64,000 nt of DNA from Torulaspora globosa (GCF_014133895.1 NC_050733.1:558001-622000); one strand, 5' to 3'. Positions 9,421-19,702 are shown, counted from the first letter of the stretch. The notes: generated from the letters alone by a model not told the origin. A program made the numbers and translations.

Positions 9421-10779
9421 ATGAGATCTGTTACTGCGTCGGAAACCAGTTTGTCGGCGACTCTGAATATCCCAGCGGCAGCTTCTTTGAAGATTGCCTC
9501 CGGCCGGTTAAATAGAACAATTTTGGAGACGGGATCTCAGTTCGGTGCTGCGTACCGTTGGGGCGACCTGCCCCATGAGTTTGGGATGAGAAGATTGGCT
9601 GGGACCGATGAGGACCGTGAGATGAGAAACTGGTTTGTTGAGGAATGCAGAAGCCTCGGATGCGAGATCAAGATCGACAAAATCGGTAACATCTTCGCTA
9701 TTTATCCTGGTAAGGACAAGTCAGGGAAGCCTCCCACAGCGACGGGGTCACATCTCGATACGCAGCCGGAAGCGGGCAAGTACGATGGGATCCTCGGGGT
9801 TTTGGCCGGATTGGAGGTGTTGAGAACGTTCAAGGACAACAATTTTGTCCCCAACTATGATGTCTGCGTGGTAGTTTGGTTTAATGAAGAGGGTGCTAGA
9901 TTCGCCCGATCGTGTACCGGCAGCAGTGTGTGGTCTCATGATCTGGACCTGGCGGAGGCTTACGCTTTGAAATCCGTTGGTGAAGAACATCCCGAGTCTG
10001 TGCTAGAGTCCCTGACCAAGATTGGTTATGTCGGTGAAACGCCGGCCTCTTACAAGGAGAATGAAATTGATGCTCATTTCGAGTTACATATTGAGCAGGG
10101 ACCAATCCTGGAGGATGAAGGGAAAAGGATTGGTGTTGTGACAGGGGTGCAAAGCTACCATTGGGCTAAAATCACTGTGAAGGGCGAGGGCGCACACGCT
10201 GGTACTACGCCCTGGAGGTTGAGGAAAGATGCACTTTTAATGTCATCGAAAATGATCGTGGCCGCTGCAGAAATGGCTAAATCGCACCAGGGACTTTTCA
10301 CCTGTGGTATTATTGATGCAATGCCGTACTCGGTAAATATCATTCCGGGTGAAGTTTCGTTTACATTGGACGTCAGGCATCCAGATGATTCAATTGAAGC
10401 GATAATTCTGCAAGAGATAAAGGACACTTTTGCAAAATTGGTGGTAGAAAACACTGGAGGTGCGCTGACTTACCAGTGGGATGTTCTACAAATATCACCT
10501 GCCGTGAAATTTAATGAAATTTGTATCGAGTGTGTCTCCAGATCTGCATTTGCCCAATTTGATAAGTCACAGATCAGACAAATATGGTCTGGTGCTGGGC
10601 ATGACTCCTGTCAAACCGCTCCTCATGTGCCAACCTCTATGATTTTCATCCCATCAAAGGACGGTTTATCCCACAACTACTACGAGTACTCCTCCGCAGA
10701 GGAAGTAGAAGATGGCTTCAAAGTACTGTTGCAAGCGATTATCAACTACGATAACTACAGGGCGTTGAGAGGTCATTAA
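9421..10779 (+). CDS. PYD3: Beta-alanine synthase (beta-ureidopropionase), M20-type
   Basis: Hydrolyses N-carbamoyl-beta-alanine to beta-alanine, CO2 and ammonia, the third step of reductive uracil degradation. It has 452 aa and belongs to the dizinc peptidase/deacylase family, like the structurally known Lachancea kluyveri enzyme. The metal ligands expected from that enzyme are all present: H111 and D122 (SHLDTQ...YDG), E157 (FNEEGARF), H223 (ELHIEQG) and H418 (LSHNYYE); E156 is the likely general base. The substrate-side motif GAHAGTTPWRLRKD is intact. N-carbamoyl-L-amino-acid hydrolases and allantoate amidohydrolases are related alternatives, but the near-identity to Pyd3 across the whole length is strong. 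S. cerevisiae has no PYD3. No PYD2 or PYD4 lies in this window. The 3' end is only 66 bp from convergent CHS2. Confidence 0.95.
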   Translation: MRSVTASETSLSATLNIPAAASLKIASGRLNRTILETGSQFGAAYRWGDLPHEFGMRRLAGTDEDREMRNWFVEECRSLGCEIKIDKIGNIFAIYPGKDKSGKPPTATGSHLDTQPEAGKYDGILGVLAGLEVLRTFKDNNFVPNYDVCVVVWFNEEGARFARSCTGSSVWSHDLDLAEAYALKSVGEEHPESVLESLTKIGYVGETPASYKENEIDAHFELHIEQGPILEDEGKRIGVVTGVQSYHWAKITVKGEGAHAGTTPWRLRKDALLMSSKMIVAAAEMAKSHQGLFTCGIIDAMPYSVNIIPGEVSFTLDVRHPDDSIEAIILQEIKDTFAKLVVENTGGALTYQWDVLQISPAVKFNEICIECVSRSAFAQFDKSQIRQIWSGAGHDSCQTAPHVPTSMIFIPSKDGLSHNYYEYSSAEEVEDGFKVLLQAIINYDNYRALRGH

Positions 10780-10845
10780 TCACTCGATGTTGTTGTTGAT
10801 AGTATACATATGTTTAATCGCTTCATAAACTGGCAGCTGTGGGTA

Positions 10846-13710
10846 TCAAGCTTCGTCGCTCCGGTTAAAAACGTTCATTTTGGGCAGGCTATAGGAGCCA
10901 TTGCCCTCGGCCTTATTTTTGTAGCTCACAATCATACGCAAATATTTCATGAACAAGAAAGCCATAGATCCCAGACCTCTGAAAGCGGCTAGTGCGGCTA
11001 CTGACCACAGAATGAAAATTAGGTATCCGTTATTAACCTTCTCCGGTTTGTAAACTTGCGTAATCGACATGATAAATATCAAATTTGATAACATCCAAAT
11101 CATGACAATTCTCGTTCTGATATCTCTGTAGTAATCATTGCGTTTTTGAGATTCGTCGACCACTGTTTCTTCAAATTCGACCTCTTTCAAACGGCTTTTG
11201 ATCTCGGTGAACTTTTTATCAACTTCCTGGGGCCAGTCCGTTTCGACAATCTGTTTACCGTCAGGACCTTGGACGACAATGGCTTTTGAAAGTGGCTTTA
11301 AGCTACTTGTGGATCCTTTGGTACCCCATGAGACGTCGTGCGTATTGCAGAAGGCGAACACTTGTAAAGTACATGTGAAAGCTGGAAGAGTCAAAAAGTA
11401 TTGAACTGAGGACGTTAACATGTGCCAGGGATCTAGGTACATGATAGAGGTAATGGTGTAAACACCATATGTGGAAAGCAGCGAAATTATGATATTAGTG
11501 AAAATGGAATGAGATTCTTCTTTGGATGCTAATGCCTTGATTGCAAAAACAAACCCGCAAATCAATGCATAGGCGGCGCAGATGGTCAAAATGATCATTG
11601 ATGCTATGAACAAATGTTTGGCCCCCTGTGGCCGGTTACCCATTGAAATGATAAACAAACTTGCCAAATCACAGAAGATTAGGTACTTGAAAAAGATGAA
11701 AACTGCGTTACCATTCTTGATCACTCGATTCATTGAGCCAGCTAAGTAGTAAAACGTCAAAACAAAGTTCGAGATGGCGAACCATGAGAATAGCATTTGA
11801 ACAAACTGATAGAAGAATTCAATATGCAGGAATATTTTGCGCGTTATGGAGTGTTTTGTCTTCCAGATCTGGTAGAAGTGAAGTTGAGCATACAATGCCG
11901 CAAACATAGCACCGTTCAACCAACGTCTTCTCTGCGAAATGAACTCCGGAACATCTTCTGGAACATCAGTCTCACCGGTGGCTTCCTTGACGTATTTCAG
12001 TACCCATTTAGCATCCCTCTTAGCCACTAACTCCCAACATAGAATTCTGTCTTCGGCCAAATACATATTAGCAGTGAAGACGTCATGATCCCTACCTTCT
12101 TGCGTTTCTCCCAAGAAATATGAATTCAACGGGCCGGTTCCATCTTCGTGGTTTTGTAGGGCTCGGTACCTGTAAGCAGACAGCGCACCAGGCAGCACCG
12201 ATATATATCCAAACACGCTTTCTAATGGTTTATCAAGAATATTTGAGATTTTGTACTCGAAATTCTGGGAGGCGACTAGCGGATTGAAAAGTTTCAGACC
12301 CCATTTGCCCTTCATTGTCTTGATTTGGCCTGCTGCACCAGCCACATTTGAGTCCATATCGAAAACTTTCCATAGATGGTAAATGGCTGTATGATTTAGG
12401 CGGGTACCGACGTCAATCAATGTAACCACATTTGGCTGCAGTACAGGACAGAAAGCGTTAAATAGCCAGCGATGCGAGTTAATCTTCTTTTTATTCTCTT
12501 CTTTCAAGCAAAACACGAACTGCACTGGCACAATGTCCTTAGAAACGTAATCAAGATCGGAGTTTATGGAAACCTGTGTTGTTAACTCAAAAATATGTGC
12601 CTTCACTGGATCTCCGTTGACTGATGCCTTGGCCATGTCTTCCTGGTAGACACCGATGGCCGCTAGGTAGTCCAGAGCACCTTGATTTACTTTTGTTCTA
12701 CCGTCGCTGATCAGGATAACAGATACTTTCTTCCAACCATCAGGACCCCAGACTTGTGAGCGCCTGCGGCTGCACAGATGGGCCACATTCTTCATGATCG
12801 AATCAATAGTTCTAGCCAATGCAAATTTATCTTCGTTGTACATCGTAATACAAATGACAATTTGGCATTCTCGATTCATCTCAGCAAACCTCAGTGAGTA
12901 ACCTTCTTCCAAGAAATGGTCCGCCTCAACAGTGCATGCAGTGTATCTCATCTCTGTAAACTCCGGGGAGTCTCTCCGTGGCAGGGTGTCCAGCAACCCT
13001 CTTGGAATAGGATTATCCAGTTTCAGGATCGCCTTTGCTAGATTTGGATTTTCCAACATCGGTCTTCTTCTGCTCTCAGAGTTAGCACGCCTGACATAGT
13101 CCTTACGAACTGGGTGATTTACCTCGAACTTGGTCTCGGCAAAGTCATCAGTATAAGCAGTCGATTGGTCGTCATAGCTCTCAAAAGATTTGCGCGCTTT
13201 CCCATCGTTCTCGTACGAGCCTCTGCTCATCGTCGAACCTGTCGAGACGGTGGCCTTAGAGCTCTGTGAGTACAATCTTTCCCCGAAAAGATTACCACTA
13301 CGGGGTGCACTCCTCGGTACCTGCTGCGGATGTGCCTGGTAACCGCTAATAATGTCCTCCGTCTCGGCATCGTTGTCATCGACCTGGAAGATCGGATTGA
13401 TGGGTCGCTGAGGCGACCCATACCCATTGGCTCTGTACCGATCTACAACGGGCGAGCTATGGGCACTGTCACGATAAAACTGGGCCCTATGACGACGATC
13501 AGGTGAATATCGCTGGGCAGCCCTCGAGGGTGACTGCGGAAGGCCCTGAAATCTCCTGGACTGATCATAGTCGTCGCCCAAATCTTCACGATCATACGTA
13601 GTCCCCTCGGATCTACCACTGGTGTTGGTATGGAACCTACTCAGCTGCGGAATCGAGCCTCTTTGAGGAGAGCCGCTCGATGGCTCTACCATAAACGGAT
13701 TTCTTGTCAT
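10846..13710 (-). CDS. CHS2: Chitin synthase 2 (septum, class II)
   Basis: Membrane chitin synthase that builds the primary septum at cytokinesis; in S. cerevisiae a Cdk1 target. I start at the ATG giving [10 protein letters not shown], which matches the S. cerevisiae N terminus; the frame extends 12 codons further only through a TTG. Length is 954 aa (963 in S. cerevisiae). A disordered, Ser- and Pro-rich N-terminal third with several SP sites precedes the GT2 core. Core landmarks are YNED (291-294), LIDVGTR (431-437), LAEDR (551-555) and QRRRW (593-597), then seven or so membrane helices. It diverges from SCO, the same arrangement as SCO1/CHS2 in S. cerevisiae. It shares an 8 kb neighbourhood with CHS3, separated only by PYD3. 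Confidence 0.98.
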   Translation of the reverse strand: MTRNPFMVEPSSGSPQRGSIPQLSRFHTNTSGRSEGTTYDREDLGDDYDQSRRFQGLPQSPSRAAQRYSPDRRHRAQFYRDSAHSSPVVDRYRANGYGSPQRPINPIFQVDDNDAETEDIISGYQAHPQQVPRSAPRSGNLFGERLYSQSSKATVSTGSTMSRGSYENDGKARKSFESYDDQSTAYTDDFAETKFEVNHPVRKDYVRRANSESRRRPMLENPNLAKAILKLDNPIPRGLLDTLPRRDSPEFTEMRYTACTVEADHFLEEGYSLRFAEMNRECQIVICITMYNEDKFALARTIDSIMKNVAHLCSRRRSQVWGPDGWKKVSVILISDGRTKVNQGALDYLAAIGVYQEDMAKASVNGDPVKAHIFELTTQVSINSDLDYVSKDIVPVQFVFCLKEENKKKINSHRWLFNAFCPVLQPNVVTLIDVGTRLNHTAIYHLWKVFDMDSNVAGAAGQIKTMKGKWGLKLFNPLVASQNFEYKISNILDKPLESVFGYISVLPGALSAYRYRALQNHEDGTGPLNSYFLGETQEGRDHDVFTANMYLAEDRILCWELVAKRDAKWVLKYVKEATGETDVPEDVPEFISQRRRWLNGAMFAALYAQLHFYQIWKTKHSITRKIFLHIEFFYQFVQMLFSWFAISNFVLTFYYLAGSMNRVIKNGNAVFIFFKYLIFCDLASLFIISMGNRPQGAKHLFIASMIILTICAAYALICGFVFAIKALASKEESHSIFTNIIISLLSTYGVYTITSIMYLDPWHMLTSSVQYFLTLPAFTCTLQVFAFCNTHDVSWGTKGSTSSLKPLSKAIVVQGPDGKQIVETDWPQEVDKKFTEIKSRLKEVEFEETVVDESQKRNDYYRDIRTRIVMIWMLSNLIFIMSITQVYKPEKVNNGYLIFILWSVAALAAFRGLGSMAFLFMKYLRMIVSYKNKAEGNGSYSLPKMNVFNRSDEA

Positions 13711-14105
13711 TGTCGGTCCTACTGCCAATTGTGGCAGTTCGTCCAAAAGAGAGCACCCCGTCTAAAGACCTCAGTTGAAGTTAAATGTACTTGAAGATCG
13801 CCAATTCCATCTTCCAGAGTTCACAAGAGACCATCACCTTTCCCAAATCAGTAAAGCGTAAACAAGCTCATTTCGTCAACTAGATGGTCAAACAAGAATG
13901 TAAGAATACACAACTTCGACAGAAAAAAAGAGACTGATAGGGAACCCTACAAGCAACCGTTAGGGCTTTCGAAAGGCATTGTGTCGCGAAGAACGTCAAC
14001 TATCAAGTTGCATACTGCTAAGATCAGCCTTATAATCAGTGGAAAGTTGGCTCCGAAGAGTGGCATTGTCTACTGGAACGTTCAGAGTGGTGGTAGTCGA
14101 CAGAC
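13711..14105. other. Divergent CHS2/SCO promoter, 395 bp
   Basis: No gene is supported. The first 36 bases are an in-frame non-ATG extension of CHS2. I see no confident motif beyond short A- and T-rich runs. Confidence 0.5.
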
Positions 14106-15017
14106 ATGTTCAGGACGCAGGTATCTAAAGCTATTCCCAGCTGTTTGAGGGCATCTGGATTGATTAGGAGGCCCCTGAGTGCGAAAGCTACTCAGTGGCA
14201 GCGATACGTTACGTGTGGCAGACGGTTATACAACCAAGCCGATGAGACTGAAAAGCTGAAGAGGAAGCCTTTGAGTAGGATACCTATTGGTGGAACCGAG
14301 CAGTCTGCTTCGCAGAGAGTTACCAGCGATTCAATAGAGTTCAGCACATGGAAAGCTGCTGTTCTTTTCATAGTGGTCGGCGGTGGGCTGTACTACTTCT
14401 TCTCCAAGGAGAAGAAGAGGCTTGAGACAGAGAAGGAAGCCGAGGCCAATAGAGGCTACGGCAAGCCCGTAGTGGGTGGTCCATTCAATCTGGTGGACGA
14501 AAACGGGGAGCAATTCACCGATAAAGATTTGCTCGGCAAATGGTCTATTTTGTATTTCGGATTCACCCATTGCCCCGATATCTGTCCTGATGAGCTGGAC
14601 AAGTTGGGAGTATGGCTTGACGCTTTGACGAAGAAACATGGAATTGAATTGCAGCCAATCTTTGTAACGTGCGATCCGGCAAGGGACTCTCCGAAGGTTA
14701 TGAAGGAATATCTGAGAGATTTCCACCCCAGCCTCAAAGGCGTAACCGGTAGTTACGACGAAGTCAAGAGCGCTTGCAAGCAGTACAGAGTTTACTTCTC
14801 AACGCCACCACACGTGAAACCAGGTCAAGACTACCTGGTGGATCATTCGATTTTCTTTTATCTAATGGACCCAGAAGGACAGTTTGTGGAAGCAATGGGG
14901 AGAAACTACGATGAAAAGTCAGGCGTGGAGAAAATCGTTGAGCATGTCAAAAGCTATGTGCCCACGGAGGAGCGTGAAAAGAGGAAGAGTAAATGGTACT
15001 CGTTCCTATTTGACTGA
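14106..15017 (+). CDS. SCO1: Sco-type copper chaperone of cytochrome c oxidase
   Basis: Mitochondrial inner-membrane protein that delivers copper to the CuA site of Cox2. It has 303 aa. A basic, Ser-rich N terminus without acidic residues looks like a mitochondrial presequence. One membrane helix spans about 82-99, followed by a thioredoxin-like domain facing the intermembrane space. The copper-binding residues are C156 and C160 in CPDIC and H247 in VDHSIFF. S. cerevisiae has two copies: SCO2 beside OLA1/CHS3 and SCO1 beside CHS2. This single gene has CHS2 on one side and OLA1 on the other, so it is the common counterpart of both; the symbol is a convention. Confidence 0.95.
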   Translation: MFRTQVSKAIPSCLRASGLIRRPLSAKATQWQRYVTCGRRLYNQADETEKLKRKPLSRIPIGGTEQSASQRVTSDSIEFSTWKAAVLFIVVGGGLYYFFSKEKKRLETEKEAEANRGYGKPVVGGPFNLVDENGEQFTDKDLLGKWSILYFGFTHCPDICPDELDKLGVWLDALTKKHGIELQPIFVTCDPARDSPKVMKEYLRDFHPSLKGVTGSYDEVKSACKQYRVYFSTPPHVKPGQDYLVDHSIFFYLMDPEGQFVEAMGRNYDEKSGVEKIVEHVKSYVPTEEREKRKSKWYSFLFD

Positions 15018-15088
15018 AGGCTTAGGTATAATGACTTGTAGATAGAAAAGTTGCGTATATGTGCTAGAGATTATGTAAGAAGGAAGTA

Positions 15089-16270
15089 TTAGTTCTTACC
15101 GGCCCCTGCTCTGAAGTATATAATATCACCATCTTCCACTACGTATTCCTTACCCTTCTGGAGTAGCTTACCTGCCGCCTTGATAGCGGCATCGTCCTTG
15201 TACTCGATAACATCTTCGTATTTCATCACTTGAGCAAGGATAAAGGTGTTCATTAAATCATTATGGATGACACCTGCCGCCTGTGGGGCCTTGGTACCCT
15301 TTCTGATGGTCCATTCACGAACTTCATCCGGACCACAGGTGAAGAAAGAGATTAGTTCCAACTTCTGTCTCATGGTGGTGATAATCTTTGGCAACGCCGA
15401 TTGCGTTTGCAAAGTCTTCAACTCTTCCTCTTGTTCTTCCTCAGACATGGTAGACAATCTTTCCTCTAACGAAACACTGAATGGGATGATCAAATCACCT
15501 GGGGAGTACTTATCTACCCATTCCTTGATTCTCAGTAGGTGCTTATTCTTCTTTCTGATGTAATCTTTCTGGGACAAGTTGATCAAATAGATACAAGGCT
15601 TGGCGGTCAACAAAAACATCGAGTTGATAACTTCCACTTCTTTAGGGGACCAGTTTTGATTAGCCACTCTCTGACCATCTTGCAACAGTTTGATGATTCT
15701 TTCGATAAGAGCAGCTTCCTCCTTCTTTTGCTTCACTTCCAAAGACTGACCGCCTCTCTTGGCGATCTTCAAAGCATTCTCCAAAGCCTTTTCAGAAAAT
15801 TCGATGTCCTTCAATCTCAATTCCTCGTTGATAATCTCCAAGTCACGGACAGGATCGACGTCACCTTCGATGTGAATAATTTCAGCGTCATCGAAACAAC
15901 GAACCACTTGGTAAATCGAATCAACCGCCCTGATGTGTGACAAGAACGCATTTCCTAGACCTTCCCCTGCGGACGCACCTTTCGTCAAACCTGCAATATC
16001 ATAAACAGTCAGGTGAGCTGGAACTTCAGACGCTGGCTTGTAGATCTTGCATAGCTCTTCGAATCTAGGAGAAGGCACAATCACACGAGCTTCTTCAGGA
16101 TCAATGGTAGCAAATGGATAGTTGGCTGGGTTACCCAAGGGAGATCTGGTAATTGCTTGGAAGAAAGTAGATTTACCAACGTTGGCAAGCCCAACAATAC
16201 CAGCTTTCAAATTGTTACCGGGACGACCCAATAGAACTTTTTTCTCTTCAACTTGCTTCTTTGGAGGCAT
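15089..16270 (-). CDS. OLA1: Obg-family P-loop ATPase Ola1 (YchF homologue)
   Basis: Cytosolic P-loop NTPase of the Obg/YchF subgroup, unusual in preferring ATP. It has 393 aa, matching the usual length. Seen in order: basic start MPPKKQVEEKK, P-loop GLANVGKST (about 27-35), a switch region with NYPFATIDPEE, DIAGLTKGASAGEGLGN, a coiled-coil insertion, the atypical G4 segment NLSQKDYIRKKNKH, and a C-terminal TGS domain ending VEDGDIIYFRAGAGKN. It is convergent with SCO (71 bp), as OLA1 and SCO2 are in S. cerevisiae (YBR025C/YBR024W). Confidence 0.98.
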   Translation of the reverse strand: MPPKKQVEEKKVLLGRPGNNLKAGIVGLANVGKSTFFQAITRSPLGNPANYPFATIDPEEARVIVPSPRFEELCKIYKPASEVPAHLTVYDIAGLTKGASAGEGLGNAFLSHIRAVDSIYQVVRCFDDAEIIHIEGDVDPVRDLEIINEELRLKDIEFSEKALENALKIAKRGGQSLEVKQKKEEAALIERIIKLLQDGQRVANQNWSPKEVEVINSMFLLTAKPCIYLINLSQKDYIRKKNKHLLRIKEWVDKYSPGDLIIPFSVSLEERLSTMSEEEQEEELKTLQTQSALPKIITTMRQKLELISFFTCGPDEVREWTIRKGTKAPQAAGVIHNDLMNTFILAQVMKYEDVIEYKDDAAIKAAGKLLQKGKEYVVEDGDIIYFRAGAGKN

Positions 16271-16652
16271 CTTTTCGCTAAATTATTCTGATCTTTTAAA
16301 CAACTGTAGTGAAGTGAAATAAAAATGGAATAAAAAGTCGAAAAATCAATCGACTTCCAATATAACAATCCAACGGTCAGTAGGTAAAAAGCGAATCAGT
16401 CGAACCATTTGGAAAAGGGCATGCAAACGACGACGACAAAGTCTTCTTTTCGACATAATTTTTTACTGTTTTTTTTCAGCTCTATACTAGTTGAAAAATC
16501 ACAAAATACGTCTTTCAGAGGCCTTAATGATCTTCGAGATAACTTCCGATTCCCTCGAACAGCTGGATCCGGCCAACCCTAGCACTTCGACGGCATGATG
16601 CTATCGAATGGCTCGCATATCCTGTTCCATTTGGTGAGAGAAAAAAAAATTA
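16271..16652. other. OLA1 upstream region to tRNA-Glu, 382 bp
   Basis: Contains the OLA1 promoter and the Pol III terminator of the tRNA gene (a run of eight A on this strand at 16642-16649). No gene is supported. Confidence 0.5.
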
Positions 16653-16724
16653 CTCCGATGCGGGGAGTCGAACCCCGGTCCCCACGGTGAAAGCGTGATG
16701 TGATAGCCGTTACACTACATCGGA
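16653..16724 (-). tRNA. tE(UUC): tRNA-Glu (UUC)
   Basis: A 72-nt cloverleaf on the minus strand: 7-bp acceptor TCCGATG/CATCGGA, D arm with AACGGCTA, anticodon loop CTTTCAC giving UUC, and a T loop TTCGACT closed by CGGGG/CCCCG. The discriminator is G. A T8 terminator follows on the minus strand. The sequence is nearly identical to the S. cerevisiae tRNA-Glu. Confidence 0.97.
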
Positions 16725-17353
16725 ATAGGAAGACCAAGAATTAACTCTCTAATGCATGGTAGAATGAGCAAGGGCGCTACCATCGTGAAAAACCAAGATA
16801 TGTTGCTCCAATTTCTGTCGGTCCAATCTCTTGCATGAACCAATTGCTTCGACAACATCATCATCTATCCATTCGGCACACCACAGATCTTACGCAATCC
16901 CGAACCGGTCTCTAACAAGTAGCGAAAGACCGTCTACTAAACGTCGCTTATCTAAACAAGAGTGGTATGGTAAATACAGCGTACTTGACAGCCTGGACAC
17001 CGAAGGCTTCGAGTTGACGATCTTCTTGAAATACACTTCAACAGTTCAACCTGTGCTGGTTTCTCCTTCAAGCCAGATTCTACACGAAAAAACACGCCTA
17101 GTCGGGAACCAAAAAATTGGCGTCAGGTGGCTTAGTGAAGCAAGGAGGAGCAGTGTCGATGCTCTCCCAGTCTTCGCGATCGACATCTTGAAGTTAGATG
17201 CATCTTGGTAGATTTATGTCTTGGCAAAACTTAGTTTCATACTATCAAGTAATTGGCAAGGTTGTTTCTTAAAGAGCAGTGGATTTTCGTTGGCGTTGCC
17301 GGCCAGCGAGTATTGAACGATAGGGCTTGAATCATAGAGACAGCTGCTTGAAA
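16725..17353. other. Spacer between tRNA-Glu and the DMT-like gene, 629 bp
   Basis: A 126-codon open frame at 16831-17211 contains no ATG (it opens at TTG) and resembles nothing I know, so I do not call a gene. The sequence before 17354 serves as promoter of the next gene. Confidence 0.5.
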
Positions 17354-18529
17354 ATGGCTGCAAGGATATATTGGTTCACAGCTGTAGCTGGTTACATTGT
17401 ACAAACGAAATGTTTCTCATATTTGCAGACGAGGGAGAACTATGAGGATGCCAAGGATGAAAAAGTGCACCAGGGATTGACGGTAGTTCTAAGTTTCATG
17501 TATTTTGCTTCATGGCTTCTCGTACCAGCCGTATCACGCTTGTTTGATGCTCGTGAGACTTCGAAGAAGCTCGATTTGCCAGCTCCATTGGGATTTGCGT
17601 CATCCTCTTCGGATTTGGAGTTGCAAACCTTTGATGAAGAGCCAGAGCTCGCTAGCGATACCGCTGAGTTGATGAGAAATAATGACAACAAGCCAGAGGC
17701 TGACAGTAAGATTTGCTTTAAGTATGTTGCGCAATTGGTGACGCTATCTATGTTGGTGCTCGTTCCCGTGCTGACTTATATGATGGCTTTATCGATGTCT
17801 CCTGCTTTTGATATCGCACTGATCCAGAATACGTCAATATTTGAGATTACTTCACTACTTTACGGGGTCTGTGGGTTGACCAAGAGAAGAAACGTTGTCA
17901 CCAAGTTTCTCATTATGATGGTCGCATTGCTTGGAATCTTGATCGTCTCTTACACAAAGGCTACGTGCGATCTACTAGCTGGTAAATTGTCGATAAATGA
18001 GAAGACGGGGGAATTGAACGACCCTTTCCTATTTGACAGACTTAAGAGCTCTTTGTTGTGTGGCTTGGGCGCCCTCACGATCGGTCCCTTCGCAGTGCTG
18101 TGGCATCGCTGGTTCAACAAGCGTTCGAAACAGGTCACCATGAGAGAGCAAGCTGGTCATCTCTCTATCATGGGGGTCATCTGCATGGTATTGCTCCTGC
18201 CATTTTTCCCAGCGCTTGCGGGAACCATCTCAAGCATCTGCAAGGATAGATCGTTTTGGCTGGTCTCCGTGGTTACACTCATCTTTGGGGCTTTGCCACA
18301 CGTTGTCTCTCTGTTGCAAGTGACCAGGAAGACGACACCAGAGTACTCCACGACTATCAACCTGGGAGCAATCATTTTCATGGGCATAACGGATTGGATA
18401 TGCGAACCCACTCAAACCACGATCGTGAGATGGGAGGTTATTGGATACATAATGCTCAGCGTCTGCTGCATAATGCTTTCAATTACTTACTACCATAAAG
18501 GACAAGATAGGTATACATCACTGATATAG
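17354..18529 (+). CDS. DMT-superfamily-like multi-pass membrane protein, function unknown
   Basis: A 391-aa hydrophobic protein read from the first ATG; nine further codons upstream open only with TTG. I count about ten hydrophobic segments, with an acidic soluble loop at about 75-120 after the second. The segment SPAFDIALIQNTSIFEITSLLYG followed by a helix and a basic loop resembles the helix 3-4 region of drug/metabolite transporters (EamA or SLC35F type), and the second half repeats the layout. The substrate is unknown; nucleotide-sugar or thiamine-related carriers are possibilities. I know no S. cerevisiae gene at this site between OLA1 and ETR1, so it may have been lost there or gained here. 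It converges on ETR1 with 42 bp between stops. Confidence 0.75.
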   Translation: MAARIYWFTAVAGYIVQTKCFSYLQTRENYEDAKDEKVHQGLTVVLSFMYFASWLLVPAVSRLFDARETSKKLDLPAPLGFASSSSDLELQTFDEEPELASDTAELMRNNDNKPEADSKICFKYVAQLVTLSMLVLVPVLTYMMALSMSPAFDIALIQNTSIFEITSLLYGVCGLTKRRNVVTKFLIMMVALLGILIVSYTKATCDLLAGKLSINEKTGELNDPFLFDRLKSSLLCGLGALTIGPFAVLWHRWFNKRSKQVTMREQAGHLSIMGVICMVLLLPFFPALAGTISSICKDRSFWLVSVVTLIFGALPHVVSLLQVTRKTTPEYSTTINLGAIIFMGITDWICEPTQTTIVRWEVIGYIMLSVCCIMLSITYYHKGQDRYTSLI

Positions 18530-18571
18530 GAACGAGGATGTTTGTATGTTTTGTCGGTTGTGCGGCGCTCT

Positions 18572-19702
18572 TCACCACTTCAAACGCACCATGCGTTTCT
18601 GACCAGTTGCGCTGACAGCCTCTCTGATCAGTTGGAGCAATTCGTCGTCGGATGTGTTATTGACATCCCATTCGACTGTAGTGATTTCATCCTTTGGTGA
18701 GATTATTTTCCCCTCCTCATACAGTTTGATGAAGTCCCGCACATTAGCGACCTTCTCACTAGGGTTCTTCTTAACATTTTCAGTAATCCAGAAACCCTTG
18801 GAGGTCAATCCCTTGAATATGTGTAGTGAAGTGGGCAAAGTAACAGGTTGTTTCGACATGCCTCCATATGTCAACATCAAAGCGTCTTGATCCAATTTGC
18901 GCGCGATACAGGCACTTGATTTACCTCCGACGGAGTTCAACGCTAGTCTGACTCGAGCATTGGGTCCCAAGATCTTTGGCATCTGCTCCTTCCCGAACGC
19001 TTTGTCGCTGTTGTCGCTCTCAGAGATAACTCTTGTAGCACCGTATTTCTCTTCCAAGGTCCTAGCCACACTCTCGAAACCTTCACGGTCACGGATAACG
19101 CTCAAAGTCTTCACGCCCTTGGCCTTGGCGATCTGTGTCACTATTTTGGACACACCTGACGTGCCAGCGTTCTGGATCAGCCATTCGTTCTTGCTAGGGT
19201 CCCAATCTATGTAGTTATTGACCAATTGGTAAGCAGTGCATCCATTAACAGAAACCGTGGCTGCAGAATGAAGATCCAAACCGTTCACCTTGATTAAATC
19301 GGACGCTTTTGAAAACACTCGGTAATTGGACCAAGTTCCTTGGTTAGCATGGACAGGAATAACCCAATCGCCTTCACTCAAAGAGGATTCGCTCTTTGGC
19401 ACTGACACAACCTCAAAGACCCCTTCATTGCCAGCAATTGCTGAGGGTTGTTCAGTCGAGTAATCCAAAGTTTTTTCAGGCTTCGAAGGGTATACTCCTT
19501 GCAACTGATTGATATCAGAAGGATTGATCGGGAAAGCAAGAGTGCGCAACACAATTGCCTTGCTCAAGTCCTCTTTTGGAGTGTAATTTTGCACCGAGAG
19601 CACGCTACCGACATCTTCCACACTGTGTGTCGAATACACGATAGACTTAAACTGCTTAGGAACTTTAGTAGACATCAGTCTCATAAATGGTCTTGAGATC
19701 AT
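18572..19702 (-). CDS. ETR1: Mitochondrial trans-2-enoyl-thioester reductase
   Basis: NADPH-dependent enoyl reductase of mitochondrial type II fatty acid synthesis, needed for lipoic acid and respiration. It has 376 aa (380 in S. cerevisiae) and a zinc-free medium-chain dehydrogenase fold. The N terminus is basic and hydroxylated, as in a matrix presequence. Y71 in GVYPSKPE is the expected catalytic tyrosine, and QNAGTSGVSKIVTQIAKAKG is the nucleotide-binding turn. The LNSVGGKS and MLTYGGMSKQPV segments are typical of the family. Order OLA1-ETR1-YPK3 matches S. cerevisiae chromosome II apart from the inserted DMT gene. Confidence 0.96.
   Translation of the reverse strand: MISRPFMRLMSTKVPKQFKSIVYSTHSVEDVGSVLSVQNYTPKEDLSKAIVLRTLAFPINPSDINQLQGVYPSKPEKTLDYSTEQPSAIAGNEGVFEVVSVPKSESSLSEGDWVIPVHANQGTWSNYRVFSKASDLIKVNGLDLHSAATVSVNGCTAYQLVNNYIDWDPSKNEWLIQNAGTSGVSKIVTQIAKAKGVKTLSVIRDREGFESVARTLEEKYGATRVISESDNSDKAFGKEQMPKILGPNARVRLALNSVGGKSSACIARKLDQDALMLTYGGMSKQPVTLPTSLHIFKGLTSKGFWITENVKKNPSEKVANVRDFIKLYEEGKIISPKDEITTVEWDVNNTSDDELLQLIREAVSATGQKRMVRLKW

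Noticed and set aside
16831..17211. 126-codon open frame between tRNA-Glu and the DMT-like gene
   Set aside because: It opens with TTG, contains no ATG at all and resembles no family.
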